DNA of 57,502 nt, taken from contig JAYMTF010000084.1 in the NCBI GenBank assembly GCA_036897485.1, positions 1-57,502 on the forward strand, given 5' to 3'. Below are positions 33,669 to 44,060 of this stretch, in pieces. Each line of letters opens with the position of its first letter. Position 1 is the first letter of the stretch. The stretch comes from Pelargonium nanum. Its lineage: Eukaryota > Streptophyta > Magnoliopsida > Geraniales > Geraniaceae. Under the pieces are notes generated by a model. It searched no databases. It was given only the letters and a program-made list of their open reading frames with translations, and was not told the origin of the DNA. The translations under genes and the position numbers were made by a program.

Positions 33669-36600
33669 TCATCTGTCTATAATTTGTATTCATTTGATTC
33701 ATCACAATTTTTAGATTCCTAAGTGATAAAAGAGGGTGTGTAATCTGGTATGAATATGATATTTTGATAGGGTGGGGTGGAGTGTTGTTTTGAGGTTTTA
33801 GTTGATATGTTAGATGCTTCTATATGTATGTATGTATATGTATATATGGCCACGCCCATGCACGTTATTCATAGATATACGTGAAATGTTAAATCCATGT
33901 GTTGTTGGTGTGTGTGATTGTAAGTACGTCGCTAAATGTTACTAGGTTTCAGTTCCGTCTAGTTACGCAATAATTTTGCATCTATAAATTTATAAAAGTA
34001 TACCGATCATTAGCAGTGAGTCTAATAATGTTGCTTATTTTTTGTACTGATAAATTTATACAACGTTTATGTTAAACTTTATGTTAAACGTTGCATGTCC
34101 ATAAATTTTACAATCCAATCTATTGATGACATCAATCGTTGGATAAAATCTTTTGATGGACATCACATTCATCCATCAATGCGATCAAATCTTTTGATGG
34201 ACATCACATTCTAATTCACTCATCCATAAATGCGATCAAGCGTAACTTTAATGTTAATGATTTATATGGCATTCGTTAGACAATGCATGTTAATATAGCT
34301 TGGTCTTCTTTACCTTTTCGGGTGATAGAGGAGCTAGACTTTGCAGAAAGGGTCCGCATCAATTTTTAAGCAATATTAATTAAATAAATTTGGAGGTCAT
34401 CACATCAATTAAATAATTCAAACCTAGGCAACAAAATTGCATGAGAGATGACAACATTTTCAACATTGACAGTGACATTGTCCATATTTATTTCATATTT
34501 ATATGTTATTTATTAGAGCTTGGAGGTGGTATAGGAGGCCGCCTACTACATGCAATCTACCCCTAGCTCCACGACTGTTTATGGGATTAACGTTATGGCG
34601 TGATGTTAGGCGTTAGATTTTTGGAGATGGAAAAATAAAAAATTGGCTTGATATCTACTATGAAAAGTTGGATCTATCAGTATGGGTAGTTCTTTGTGTT
34701 TTAACCCTAAAACTAGATATGATTCATTAAAATGGTAACTAATTACTGGATACTTTCGACATTTTGTCTTTTCGACCTTTTATTGGTAATGATATGAGTT
34801 ATGCTATGCTATACAGTATCGGTCAAAGATTTTTGGGGATGCCTCTCGTAGTAGAGGGGTTTGCCTTTTATGGTGGAATTTTATTTTGACACCATGTCTA
34901 ATTGCTTCCGCGTATCTATCGTGGTATGCAGAATTTGTTGCCTAATGGCATCTCGTATGACACTCGCATCATGAAGTTCGGCTATTTTCACGGTCTGATA
35001 TAAACAAGCTTGGGCGATGCTCTAAATTTTTCAACGCAATAAACAACAATTATAGTAACAAGGTTATACACGTACCATGTAAATAAGCACGAATAAGTAT
35101 TTGGAAAGAAAGAATGAAAGTGTACCGCAAAGAATATTCATAAGGCGCAGCGCCTTAGGGGAACACATTCTTCCGGTTTGTAACATTCGTCCCACCCATT
35201 TCATTGACACACTTGTCACAGATTTTTCTTGCATCGCTTCCATGTGTCAAGTGCCTCTATGCAAAGTTGGTCCCTTTGGGGACATCCTCATCACTAGCTA
35301 CAAAACTCGCGGATCCCAGCCAAACTCTATTCCCTCAAGGTGCACCAATTCGTGTAATGCAATATATTGTCTTTCTCCATGGACCTCTCTAATAGGCACA
35401 TTTCAAGCTTCCAATAGGAGTTCGTCTAATGTACTACTCAACATCAATCTCCGCATAACTCTCCATCAATTGTCGCACTAACGCTTGACTTCAAGTCTCT
35501 TTCCATAGATTACTCAAGGGATATATTCCACCACAAATCGTCCTCATCTGTCACATGTGCTCTGACGATCCACATGATAACAATTTTGAACTAGCTCTAA
35601 ATCTAATACCAATTGTCACGGGTAGAGAGAATTGACCTCTTGTGGCGCTCCAAACTTTCTAATATGGAGGAATATGTTAGTCTTATTCATGTGCGTCAAA
35701 CACGATAAACACCACGAAGTTAGACATGCATCATGTAAAAAAATACCGATCAAAATTCAGTAGCAAGTATAAGAGTATGTCGTATTACAGAAATCCCCCA
35801 TAAGGCGTGTTCGCAAGATCAAGTGTTTTTTTATGTCACAAAAATCACTACATGTGTGAATGTCCATATCAAAAGAATTAGAATGTTCGAGTGGATGATG
35901 TGATGAGGGCGCTAAGTAGATTGAGTGGGTGAGAATGTAACACATTCAATATACATGACTATGAACCTCCTACATAGAGCAATAATGCGGTAGTATTTGA
36001 AAGGTTTCAGATAACACACAAAAATGCAAGACCCGCACACGTGGTCATGTGCAAAATGAGTAACATTCGTGTAGTCTAATCCTCCCACAAGAAGTCCACT
36101 TTTTTCTTTTGTAAATCCAAGAACAATCTCATGCAAACTCAACCTAAGAGTAATCCTTGAAGGATTGAGTTTAATCTTGCACTTTATAGAGGCTTTCAGA
36201 GACTTAGAAACATTAGCACTCCAACATTAGGAAATGTCTAGACTTGTAAGACTCGTGTAAAGTTTACTAGAATAGGAAGAAATATATGGACGTGGGTTTA
36301 ATCCTTATTGTTCATTTCCAAAAACTTGTAGTATAAATGGAGATGACTTCAACTTTCCAAATTATTTGAGTTGTAAGTTCTCTTGTGCAATAATTTTTTT
36401 TTTCTCTTTTCTGAATTAATTTGTCTTAGGTTTATCTTCGTTAAATGTAACACTCGTATTATTTTCTTTACTCATTTATCAGTTAGGATGACTTAAATAA
36501 CCATAAAAGGTGCAGAATTTGTTTAAATTCCGAACAAACTGAGGTATGATTCGAAAATATCATCGAAATCGTTATGTTATTCTTTTCATGATGTACAAGG

Positions 36601-36882
36601 CTGACTCATCAATACGGCAAAGGCTTTAGGCCCTATTTTCTCAAAAGACTTCAAAATTTCCTTCCAAATTTTGGTGGTTAAAAAAAGAAAAACAGGGCAA
36701 TAAAAATAACTTTTCATATTCTAAAACCTTTTATTACTTTTTATTGGTTATTGCAGGCTAAATTTAATTCTATTGCTTTAAATATTCTTATATCATTAAT
36801 AATTATCTAACAAATATGTAACAAATATTCTTATATCATTAATAATTATCTAACAAATATTCTTACTTCATTTAAATTAAGA
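33669..36882. other. Gene-poor region between SPPA1 and the large LINE
   Basis: Holds the SPPA1 3' end, a short tandem repeat (34146-34238, two units with aaatcttttgatggacatcacattc and catcaatgcgatca), and about 1.5 kb of less AT-rich DNA (34500-36200) that looks like decayed retroelement. In it, minus-strand TTGGTATTAGATTTAGAGC (about 35613-35595) resembles an initiator-tRNA primer site with an insertion. No protein domain is recognisable there, so I leave it unclassified. Confidence 0.35.
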
Positions 36883-36897
36883 AAGTTTAATGTTCTT
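36883..36897. repeat. Left 15-bp target site duplication of the ORF2 LINE
   Basis: aagtttaatgttctt, identical to 41376-41390. It sits beside the T-rich (poly-A on the minus strand) 3' end of the element. Confidence 0.85.
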
Positions 36898-39800
36898 TTT
36901 TATAGGAATTTGAAAGCTTTTATTTAAGGATCACAAGCTAACAAATCAACAATCGAAATAGGACTAGAGTTTCCTCACCAAATCTGGGGTCCCTCCACAC
37001 TATCCGCCGACCTCACTAATCTATGTGCTACTTTATTAGCCTCTCTATGAATAAACATAAAATCAACCTTCTCCAATAAACTACAAATTTTCAAAATATC
37101 AAAATAAAGAAGACCCGAGGCACTGGGATAACCCTCCCCTCCAGACTTCAATGCGGACACTACATCTTTAGCATCCATCTCCACAACAACCTTCCTCCAA
37201 TCGGTATTAATCACCCAAAACAAAGCCTCACGAACAGTCATTATTTCAACGATTTCCGCGTCCATACTGCTCGGCCAGCCGACTCTCCCTCCTGCCAACA
37301 CCTCCCCACCCTCGTCCCTAACAACCCACCCACCTCCGGACCTCCCTTTCTCCGAAAATACTGCCCCATCTGTGTTGATTTTCACAAAACCCCGATCCGG
37401 AGGGGACCACGCAGCCCGGTTTCGTTGAGTGGCCGAGGAAGCTGGGATCGATTCACTCCCAGAAGCTGGAACCGATTCACTCCCCCCATCCGACCAATCG
37501 ACCAGCATAGAAGAAACCATCCCGAGCAAGTCGATTTCCGTGCGCCACTCCGCATTCCATACCCTATCATTCCTAAACTTCCAGAGTCCCCAAAGCACGT
37601 AGCAAGCCTTAGTTATACGGCTCCCATCTCCCAAACCCCAAAGCTTACCGAACCACTCAGCTAGAGACGAACTTGATCTCGAAAGTTGACTCAGACCCAA
37701 TCTAGACCACACTGACTCCGCAAAGCTACACTTGACCATGACATGAAACAATGATTCCGAATCCCGACCACACCTAGGACAGAAAACCGGAACCTCCACT
37801 CTCTTTTGGACCAAATTCTCCATAACCGGTAAACAATCCGTAAGAGCCCTCCATAAAAGAAATTTAATTTTACCATGCGTTGGGATTGACCATATATTTT
37901 TCCATTCAAGCATGGAAGCCGGTTGAGACAAAGAAGCACGAAGAAAGCGGTAAGCACTTTTAACAGAATACATACCTCTTTTTTCACAGCTCCACATCCA
38001 ACTATCCGCATCCACCATTCTACTTAGTGGAATCTTTAAAATACCTTATATCGACGAATCCGAGAAGAGATCTTTCAATAAGTCTTTTTTCCAATTGCCA
38101 CTCGAATTCTCTCTAAGATCGGCTACCAACATTCCATTATGGAGGACATGTTCTCTTCCTTCTCTAAGAACTGGGCGGAAACCGGGAAGTGCCGGGACCT
38201 ACGGGTCCCCAATAACTCGGGTATCAAAACCCGATCCGATTCGTTTTACACCATTCGTTTTGACCACCTCCTTCGCACTAATTATGCTTCTCCAAACGTA
38301 ACTCGGATTCACCCCCGGAGATGCCTCAAAAGCCGACCCATTCGGAAAATATCTTGCTTTAAAAACTTGACTGAATAGAGATGAGGGTCTTGTCTCTAAT
38401 CGCCACAGCTGTTTCCCTAGCAAGGAAATATTAAATTCGTGCATATTTCTAAAACCAAGCCCACCTTCAACTTTGCTCACACTAAGGTTTTTCCAACTCT
38501 TCCAGTGAATACCAGATCGTATGTTACCTTTAGTGTTCGACCAGAACGAACACAGGACTTGCTCCACCCTTTTGCACGTCGTTTGCGGGAGTAAATAGAC
38601 CCCCATAGTTTAGACCGGGATCGCCTGACCGACCGCTTTGATCAAAACCTCTTTCCCTGCCTTGGAAAGGGCCTTGGCCGACCACGTGTTTACTCTCTTA
38701 TGCACACTCTCCATCACCCTTTCAAATGTTCCAACCCGACCACTCCCTAGGCAAGTCGGGACCCCTAAATAGGTATCAAATTTTTGGACCTGCTTCACAC
38801 CCAGCACATTAACTATGTTTAAAGCCTCCTGCGTATCAACCCCCGGGCTTAGGACCAAAGCCGATTTATCATAATTAACCTGCTGACCCGAACAAGATTC
38901 ATAAATATTCAAAATTTGCCTGACCACCCCCGCCTCCCCTTGCTTAGCCCGAAAGAAAATTACAGCGTCATCCGCAAACAGTAGATGAGAAATCGATGGA
39001 CCAAGAGACGAGACCCGACAACCCTGTATAGCCGATGCAGCCTCTGCATGTCTGAGAAGAGCCGACAGGCCCTCGGCAACTAAAAGAAACAGATACGGAG
39101 AGATTGGGTCTCCTTGACGTAAGCCTCTTTTCGGAGTAAATGTGTCCGAAAGCCCACCGTCAAACTCAACTCGAAAGCTGACTGTCTTCACGCAACTCAT
39201 TATCCTCAATATCCATTCCTCACAAAACCCCAATTTGCGCATTATCTTTTCCAGAAAATCCCATTCAACACTGTCATACGCCTTTGCAATGTCAAGTTTT
39301 AACGCCCCCCACTTCACACAACCAGAAGATCTTTTAAGAATTGTGTGGAAGACCTCATTCGCCACACAAATGTTATCTGTGATCAATCTACCCGGTATAA
39401 ACGCACTTTGGGAGTCCGAAATAATCGTCCCTAATATTACTTTCAACCTATTCGCCAAAACCTTCGAGATTATCTTATATAACACATTACATAAGGCTAT
39501 AGGGCGAAAATCTGTTACCAAAACCGGGTCCTGCTTCTTCGGGATCAAAACCAATATGGTTTCATTTACTTCCTTTGGAACCCTACCCGACCTCAACACC
39601 TCCAAACACAGAGCCGAAACATCATTACCAATCGTTGCCCAATGTCTATGAAAAAAACCCGGGTTAAAACCATCCGGGCCCGGGCCTTGTCCGCATGCAT
39701 CGAGTCTATAGCTACCTTGATCTCTTCCTTCGTAAATTGGGTCATAAGGGACAGGTTTTGTTGAGGGGTGACCTTCCTCTCCACCACGTCAAGTAATCTC

Positions 39801-41375
39801 TCTGTGTCCTGAACTCCTCGAGACCGAAAGAAGCTATGAAAATGGTGCATGAACATGTCACGGATATTCTCTCCACCTTCCGCCCACATCCCGAGACTGT
39901 TTTTCAACTTTTCCACTTTATTATTTCTTCTTCTCGTGGTAACTGCCCTATGGAAGAATTTCGTGTTCTTGTCACCCTCTTTCAACCACTGTTTTTTGGC
40001 CCTCTGCTTCCAGTACAATTCCTGCCTTTGTAAAAGACGAAGGTACTCACTTCGTGCCTCTTTCATTAATCGTCTACCTACAACATCCCTTCTTAGGCTT
40101 AACCGATCCAACCTGTTGGAACAGTATTGTACCTCTCTGTGAAGGTTCCGAGTAGCCAACTTTCCCCATTTATCAAGCGCTATACTGCAGTTCTTCAATT
40201 TATCCGGCACCGAGAACCCGCACCAGTTTGACCGAACCACTTCTCCACACCCAGCTTCTTGTGACCAGAAATTTTCATATTTAAACCTGCGAGTCTTACT
40301 ATTGCCGCCACCTTGAGATGGACCAACCCAGATAGGGCAGTGATCCGAAGTATAGAATGGGAGATGGATTACGGACCAGTTAGCAAATTTTTCCAGCCAA
40401 GTCGCCGAACCAAAAGTTCTGTCCAATCGTTCCTCAATTTGGACATTCGAACCCGAGCCTCTCCTCCAAGTAAATGGGTATCCATTATACCCAACATCTT
40501 GCAATCCTGCATCATCAATAGCCTTCGAAAAGCCTTGTAACGGGGCTCTCGGATGGGCATTGTCTCCCATCTTCTCAGTACTCAACATAAGGTCGTTAAA
40601 GTCACATACACAAAGCCAATCCCCTGCATCCACTTGGGCCAGGTCTCTTAGACGATTCCATGATCTAATTCGATGACATCTGTCCGGTTCACCATAGAAC
40701 CCTGTGAACCTACATTTCCCCCACTGGCTTGACATTACAGTAACGTCTATAAAATTGGATGAGCTGCCTATCAACGCAACATCGATTTTATCATTCCATA
40801 ACAAGGCTAAGCCCCCTGCTCTTCCCACACTATCAACAACGAAGCATTTGAAACCCAGACGAGTTCTCAATTTTTCCAATTCCTCTCTGGATTTCTTTGT
40901 TTCAATCAGGAAAATCAAAACAGGTTTCCTTGACTTACATAACTGACCCAGCACCTGTACAGTCCTTGGATTCCCAAGACCTCTACAATTCCAAACCAAC
41001 ACCCCCATTGAGCACACACCAGAACTCTCTAACCTTTACTGACCTGAATTTGCCGGCGTCCTCTAAACTTCAGCAACGCTGCGCCGACCCCAACTCGCCT
41101 GAAACAGACAGACCCCCAAGCTCCGGCAGCTGCTCCAAGAAACAAATCCATTCCGACTTCACCCCAAACACCAAAAGTCCCATTGGGTTACCCTCCTACG
41201 AGATAATGACCACTTGAAACTAGCTACAATCGCAAATCCAGCTCTCCACCTTGCCCCTAGAAGGCGCCGCCTCTCGCCCTCCGTCGAATTCGACCGGAGC
41301 CCCTCCGCCTTGACGGCCTCAGGGCCACAGGACCACCACGATCGCTTTCCCTCTCATAACCCTAATTTTTTGATT
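36898..41375 (-). mobile_element. L1-type LINE with ORF2 but no ORF1, with target duplications
   Basis: A minus-strand insertion of 4478 bp between exact 15-bp repeats (36883-36897, 41376-41390). The 3' end (left) has a short run of A on the minus strand. ORF2 spans about 41008-36975. Upstream of it are only about 370 bp of GC-rich leader ending near the 5' boundary in a cctaatttttt-type sequence; no DUF4283 or zinc knuckle. The copy is either 5'-truncated during insertion or, since its 5' edge looks like a LINE leader, internally deleted for ORF1. Confidence 0.9.
36975..41008 (-). pseudogene. LINE ORF2 polyprotein: endonuclease, reverse transcriptase, RNase H (broken)
   Basis: Domains in order on the minus strand: AP-type endonuclease (41008-about 40300; VWNCRGLGN at the start, YTSDHCPIWVG at its end); linker; reverse transcriptase (about 39700-38650; FRPIALCNVLYKIISKVLANRLK, SAFIPGRLITDN, RGLRQGDPISPYLFLL, catalytic LLFADDAVIFF); zinc-binding RVT connector (about 37890-37700); and RNase H (about 37420-36975; INTDGAVF, MDAKDVVSAL, IHREANKVAHRL). 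Breaks: one base is lost in the C/G-rich codons of the KAPGPDG-type motif (about 39680-39687); in-frame stops follow at 38612-38610 (TAA), 38201-38199 (TAG) and about 38050 (TAA). Few lesions and intact catalytic residues suggest a fairly young but inactive copy. Confidence 0.9.
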
Positions 41376-41390
41376 AAGTTTAATGTTCTT
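41376..41390. repeat. Right 15-bp target site duplication of the ORF2 LINE
   Basis: Exact copy of 36883-36897, directly beyond the 5' end of the LINE. Confidence 0.85.
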
Positions 41391-41759
41391 TATTTGATAA
41401 ACCTTTTACAATAATTTAAATTAATATAAATAATGGGTTAAATGGTTCTAAACCCTCCAGACTTGTTCATATTTTAAAGTTGACCTCTATTTAGAGTTTT
41501 CGCTTGTTTTCACCCTTGGACTTTACATTTTTTTAATTTTAGTCCTAATGGCCTGCGGTCACTGGCTGCAACCGCCACGTCACCCTCACTCTGCCACGTC
41601 ATATCCACATGCCACATCAATTGTCCTCATCCGAAGCACCAAAATCCCAACTTTTGCTATATAACTGAGTAAACCAATAAAAGTGAAGTCAACTCCATCT
41701 CCATTGAAAAATATAAAATTTGTAGCATACACATTTACGAAATGAACAAATCAGAGTGA

Positions 41760-41965
41760 CATTGAAAGAAGCATAATGAGAATAAATATCATAAGAGCAA
41801 GAGACGGCAAACACGAGACCGCCGACACGAACGCGAACTCCGGCGAGAACGACACAACTACCATGGTCACCATCAAGAGCGTCGTCCACGTGGGGGTGTA
41901 GAGGAGCACTGAAGCGGCGGAGCAGTTAAGAGGAGGCGAAGGTCGGAGCGGATATATCGATCGCG
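41760..41965 (-). pseudogene. Possible captured host-gene fragment inside the long-TIR element
   Basis: A GC-rich island in AT-rich surroundings opens a minus-strand frame reading LNCSAASVLLYTPTWTTLL then MVTMVVVSFSPEFAFVSAV. This has a hydrophobic segment with codon-like composition and resembles, from memory, the N-terminal part of a small plant membrane-protein family with a PEFAFVSA motif. The likeness ends abruptly at about 41815, where AT-rich sequence resumes. No start codon or upstream promoter of its own is evident. The capture reading is an inference. Confidence 0.4.
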
Positions 41966-42143
41966 GTTTATGAAATTTTTAGGTTCCGATTGTTAGGGTT
42001 TGGAGATTTATAGAACCTAATATGAACCACTCTTTGGAGTGATTGTTGTGTGTTTGGTTCAGTTTAGTTGGTTTTGTTGAGTGTTGATTTGCGCAGAAGA
42101 AGCTGCAGCCACAAATGATGTTAGTGCTGGCACATATATTTTT

Positions 42144-42620
42144 GGATAATTGCATATGCACCCCATGAAGTAGGGTCATAATGCAAATGTATGTTTAGAA
42201 CTATTTTGCTCAACAAATACCCCCCATAAACTTGCACAAACTCATTCTGTTAGTTAAATTTAACTGAAAATTTGTCTCTCTCATCACATGTCTTACACAT
42301 GACTGATTAATTTATAAAAAATACTAATTTTACCCTTATAATTATTTCCATATTATTAACGAAAACCTTCTGATGCCGGAAATTGAAGGAGATGGAGAGT
42401 GGAGACTGTGATGTGGGAGAGTGGAGGTTGTTATGCGTTGCGTTAGGGACTTAGGGTTAATGTGTGTGCCAATAAAAAGGGCATTATTGTCTTTTCAAAA
42501 TCACAGAGTTAGGGACAAAATGGGTTTGTGTAAGTTTGTGGGGTATTTGTTGAGCAAAATAGTTATAGGTATACATTTGCATTAAGGTGATACTTTATGC
42601 GGTGCATCTGCAATTACCCC
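42144..42620. mobile_element. Nested Mutator-type MITE with 9-bp target duplication
   Basis: A 477-bp element inside the larger one. Its left about 100 bp (ggataattgcatatgcacc, ttttgctcaacaaatacccc) return as reverse complement at the right end. The 9-bp tatattttt flanks it on both sides (42135-42143 and 42621-42629), the size produced by Mutator transposases. No coding capacity. Confidence 0.8.
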
Positions 42621-42994
42621 TATATTTTTTGGGTTTAATCTTACCCAATACTTCATGCTGACGTGGATATGACGTGGCAGAGTGAGGTGGCAGGGAGAGG
42701 TGAAGTAGCGGTAACAATCTGTGATTGAAGGTCATTAGGACTAAAATTTAAAAAATTTAAAGTCCAAAAAAAAAATTAAAAACCCTAAATAGGTGTCAAC
42801 TCTAAAATGGAAACAAGTCAAGGGAGTCTGTAAACATTTAACCCTTTTTGAATTATTGAAGATATTTTAGTATTTTTATTATACATTTTTTGAATTATTA
42901 TGTAATTTCCATAAACCTCGTTGAACAATTCATATTTTCATAATCAATCCAAAAATTTCAAAAGTTTCCCAAAACTTCCAGCGTACCTTCTCGG

Positions 42995-43295
42995 TAGAGT
43001 TGGCAATTTGGATCCAAATCCGCAAGCATCCGAAATCCAATCTGATCTAATCCGATCCGGTCAATTTTGGATTGGATCACATTTTTCTTGCGAAAAAGTC
43101 TATCGAATCAGATTGGCTTTGGTGGGAAAAATCAGTTTTATTTATTTTAGTGTAAAATGAGCGGATTTGTCCGATCCGATCCGATCCAATACAATACGAA
43201 AAAAATCCAATCCAATTCCAATTATTATTGGATCAAATCTCATGTTTCAATCCGAAATGCAAACAAAAATCCGATCCAAATGTTTGTGACCTCTA
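42995..43295. mobile_element. MITE rich in GATCC repeats
   Basis: Left end tagagttggcaatttggatcc and right end, whose reverse complement is tagaggtcacaaacatttgg, are imperfect inverted repeats. The interior repeats ccgatccgatcc and caatccaatcc. Related in its ends to the element at 43735-43927. Confidence 0.6.
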
Positions 43296-43384
43296 CTTTA
43301 AAAAAAAAGAATTGAATTATATTTTAAAAATTTTATAAATATTGTCGTATAATTATTATTTTCAAAATTAAAACAAATATTAGT

Positions 43385-43550
43385 AAATGAAATGAAAGAG
43401 ATTCACATTCTCATTCTTTAAATGATCCAAACAACACATGAGATTGAGAATGGTAATGGAAATAAAGAGAATGGAAATAAAGAGAATGGAAATGGCAATG
43501 GCAATGAGAATGATTCTCATTGCCTTCAAAATTCTAATCCAAACGGAGCC
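43385..43550. repeat. gagaatggaaat repeat, MITE-like
   Basis: Short direct repeats (agagaatggaaataa twice, gcaatggcaatg) between phrases tgatccaaac and ctaatccaaac. Same type as 18410-18640. Confidence 0.55.
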
Positions 43551-43734
43551 TTAATGTATTGGCCCAAAAAAGCCTGCTAGACAATCCATCATCAATGTAC
43601 TGTACAGACTTCAATTAAGATGTTATTTAAGTCCTGCATGCCATATTTCAGCAATACAAAATATTTTAACTCTGGGAAGCCATAGCCCAAAACTGAAAAT
43701 GACTAACATTCCAATCAAGGCTCCTCATTCTAAC

Positions 43735-43927
43735 TGGAGCTGACAATTTGGACTCAAATCCCCAGGTACCCGACTCCCGACCCTAACCCAACTCGACCAA
43801 CTTTCGGGCCGGGTCAGATAAACCCGCAAAATTCAACGTATTTCATGCCTAAGACCCTAACCCGAAACTACTTTAGGGTCAGGTTAGGGTTCAATAACCC
43901 GGCCTGACCCTAAATTTGTCAGCTCTA
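43735..43927. mobile_element. MITE with GAGCTGACAA ends
   Basis: Left end tggagctgacaatttgg; right end taaatttgtcagctcta, whose reverse complement starts tagagctgacaaattta. Interior phrases cgaccctaaccc / gggtcaggttaggg partly pair. A common plant MITE pattern. Confidence 0.7.
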
Positions 43928-44060
43928 CATGAACTTCTAACTCACCAATAGAAAACAACCAGGACTACTTCCTTCACATTATATACACACACTAAAGGAG
44001 ATTTTTCTTCTTTTTTGTATATAGTTCTAGTTGGAATTATAGTAAAGGAAGCAGAACCTC

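Larger units (their letters stand above)
41435..42844. mobile_element. Long-TIR (Mutator-like) element carrying a gene-like fragment
   Basis: About 200 bp at the left (41435-41630; gggttaaatgg, acttgttc, agttgacctctattta, ttttagtcctaatg, gccacgtcatatccac) return as reverse complement at the right (42844-42640), ending catttaaccc. Total 1410 bp. The long TIRs resemble non-TIR-conserved Mutator elements. It encodes no transposase; the interior holds a GC-rich segment read as a captured gene fragment and a second, nested element. I found no convincing 9-bp target duplication for the outer copy. Confidence 0.75.

Noticed and set aside
34146-34238. CRISPR-like array
   Set aside because: Only two imperfect tandem units in a plant nuclear genome; a simple local duplication.
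35101-35481. 126-codon + strand frame
   Set aside because: No recognisable domain; looks like the reverse of decayed retroelement sequence.
39142-39651. 169-codon + strand frame
   Set aside because: Antisense shadow of the LINE reverse transcriptase.
41426-42853. Target duplication for the outer long-TIR element
   Set aside because: The 9-bp flanks (ataaataat and tttttgaat) do not match; left unassigned.
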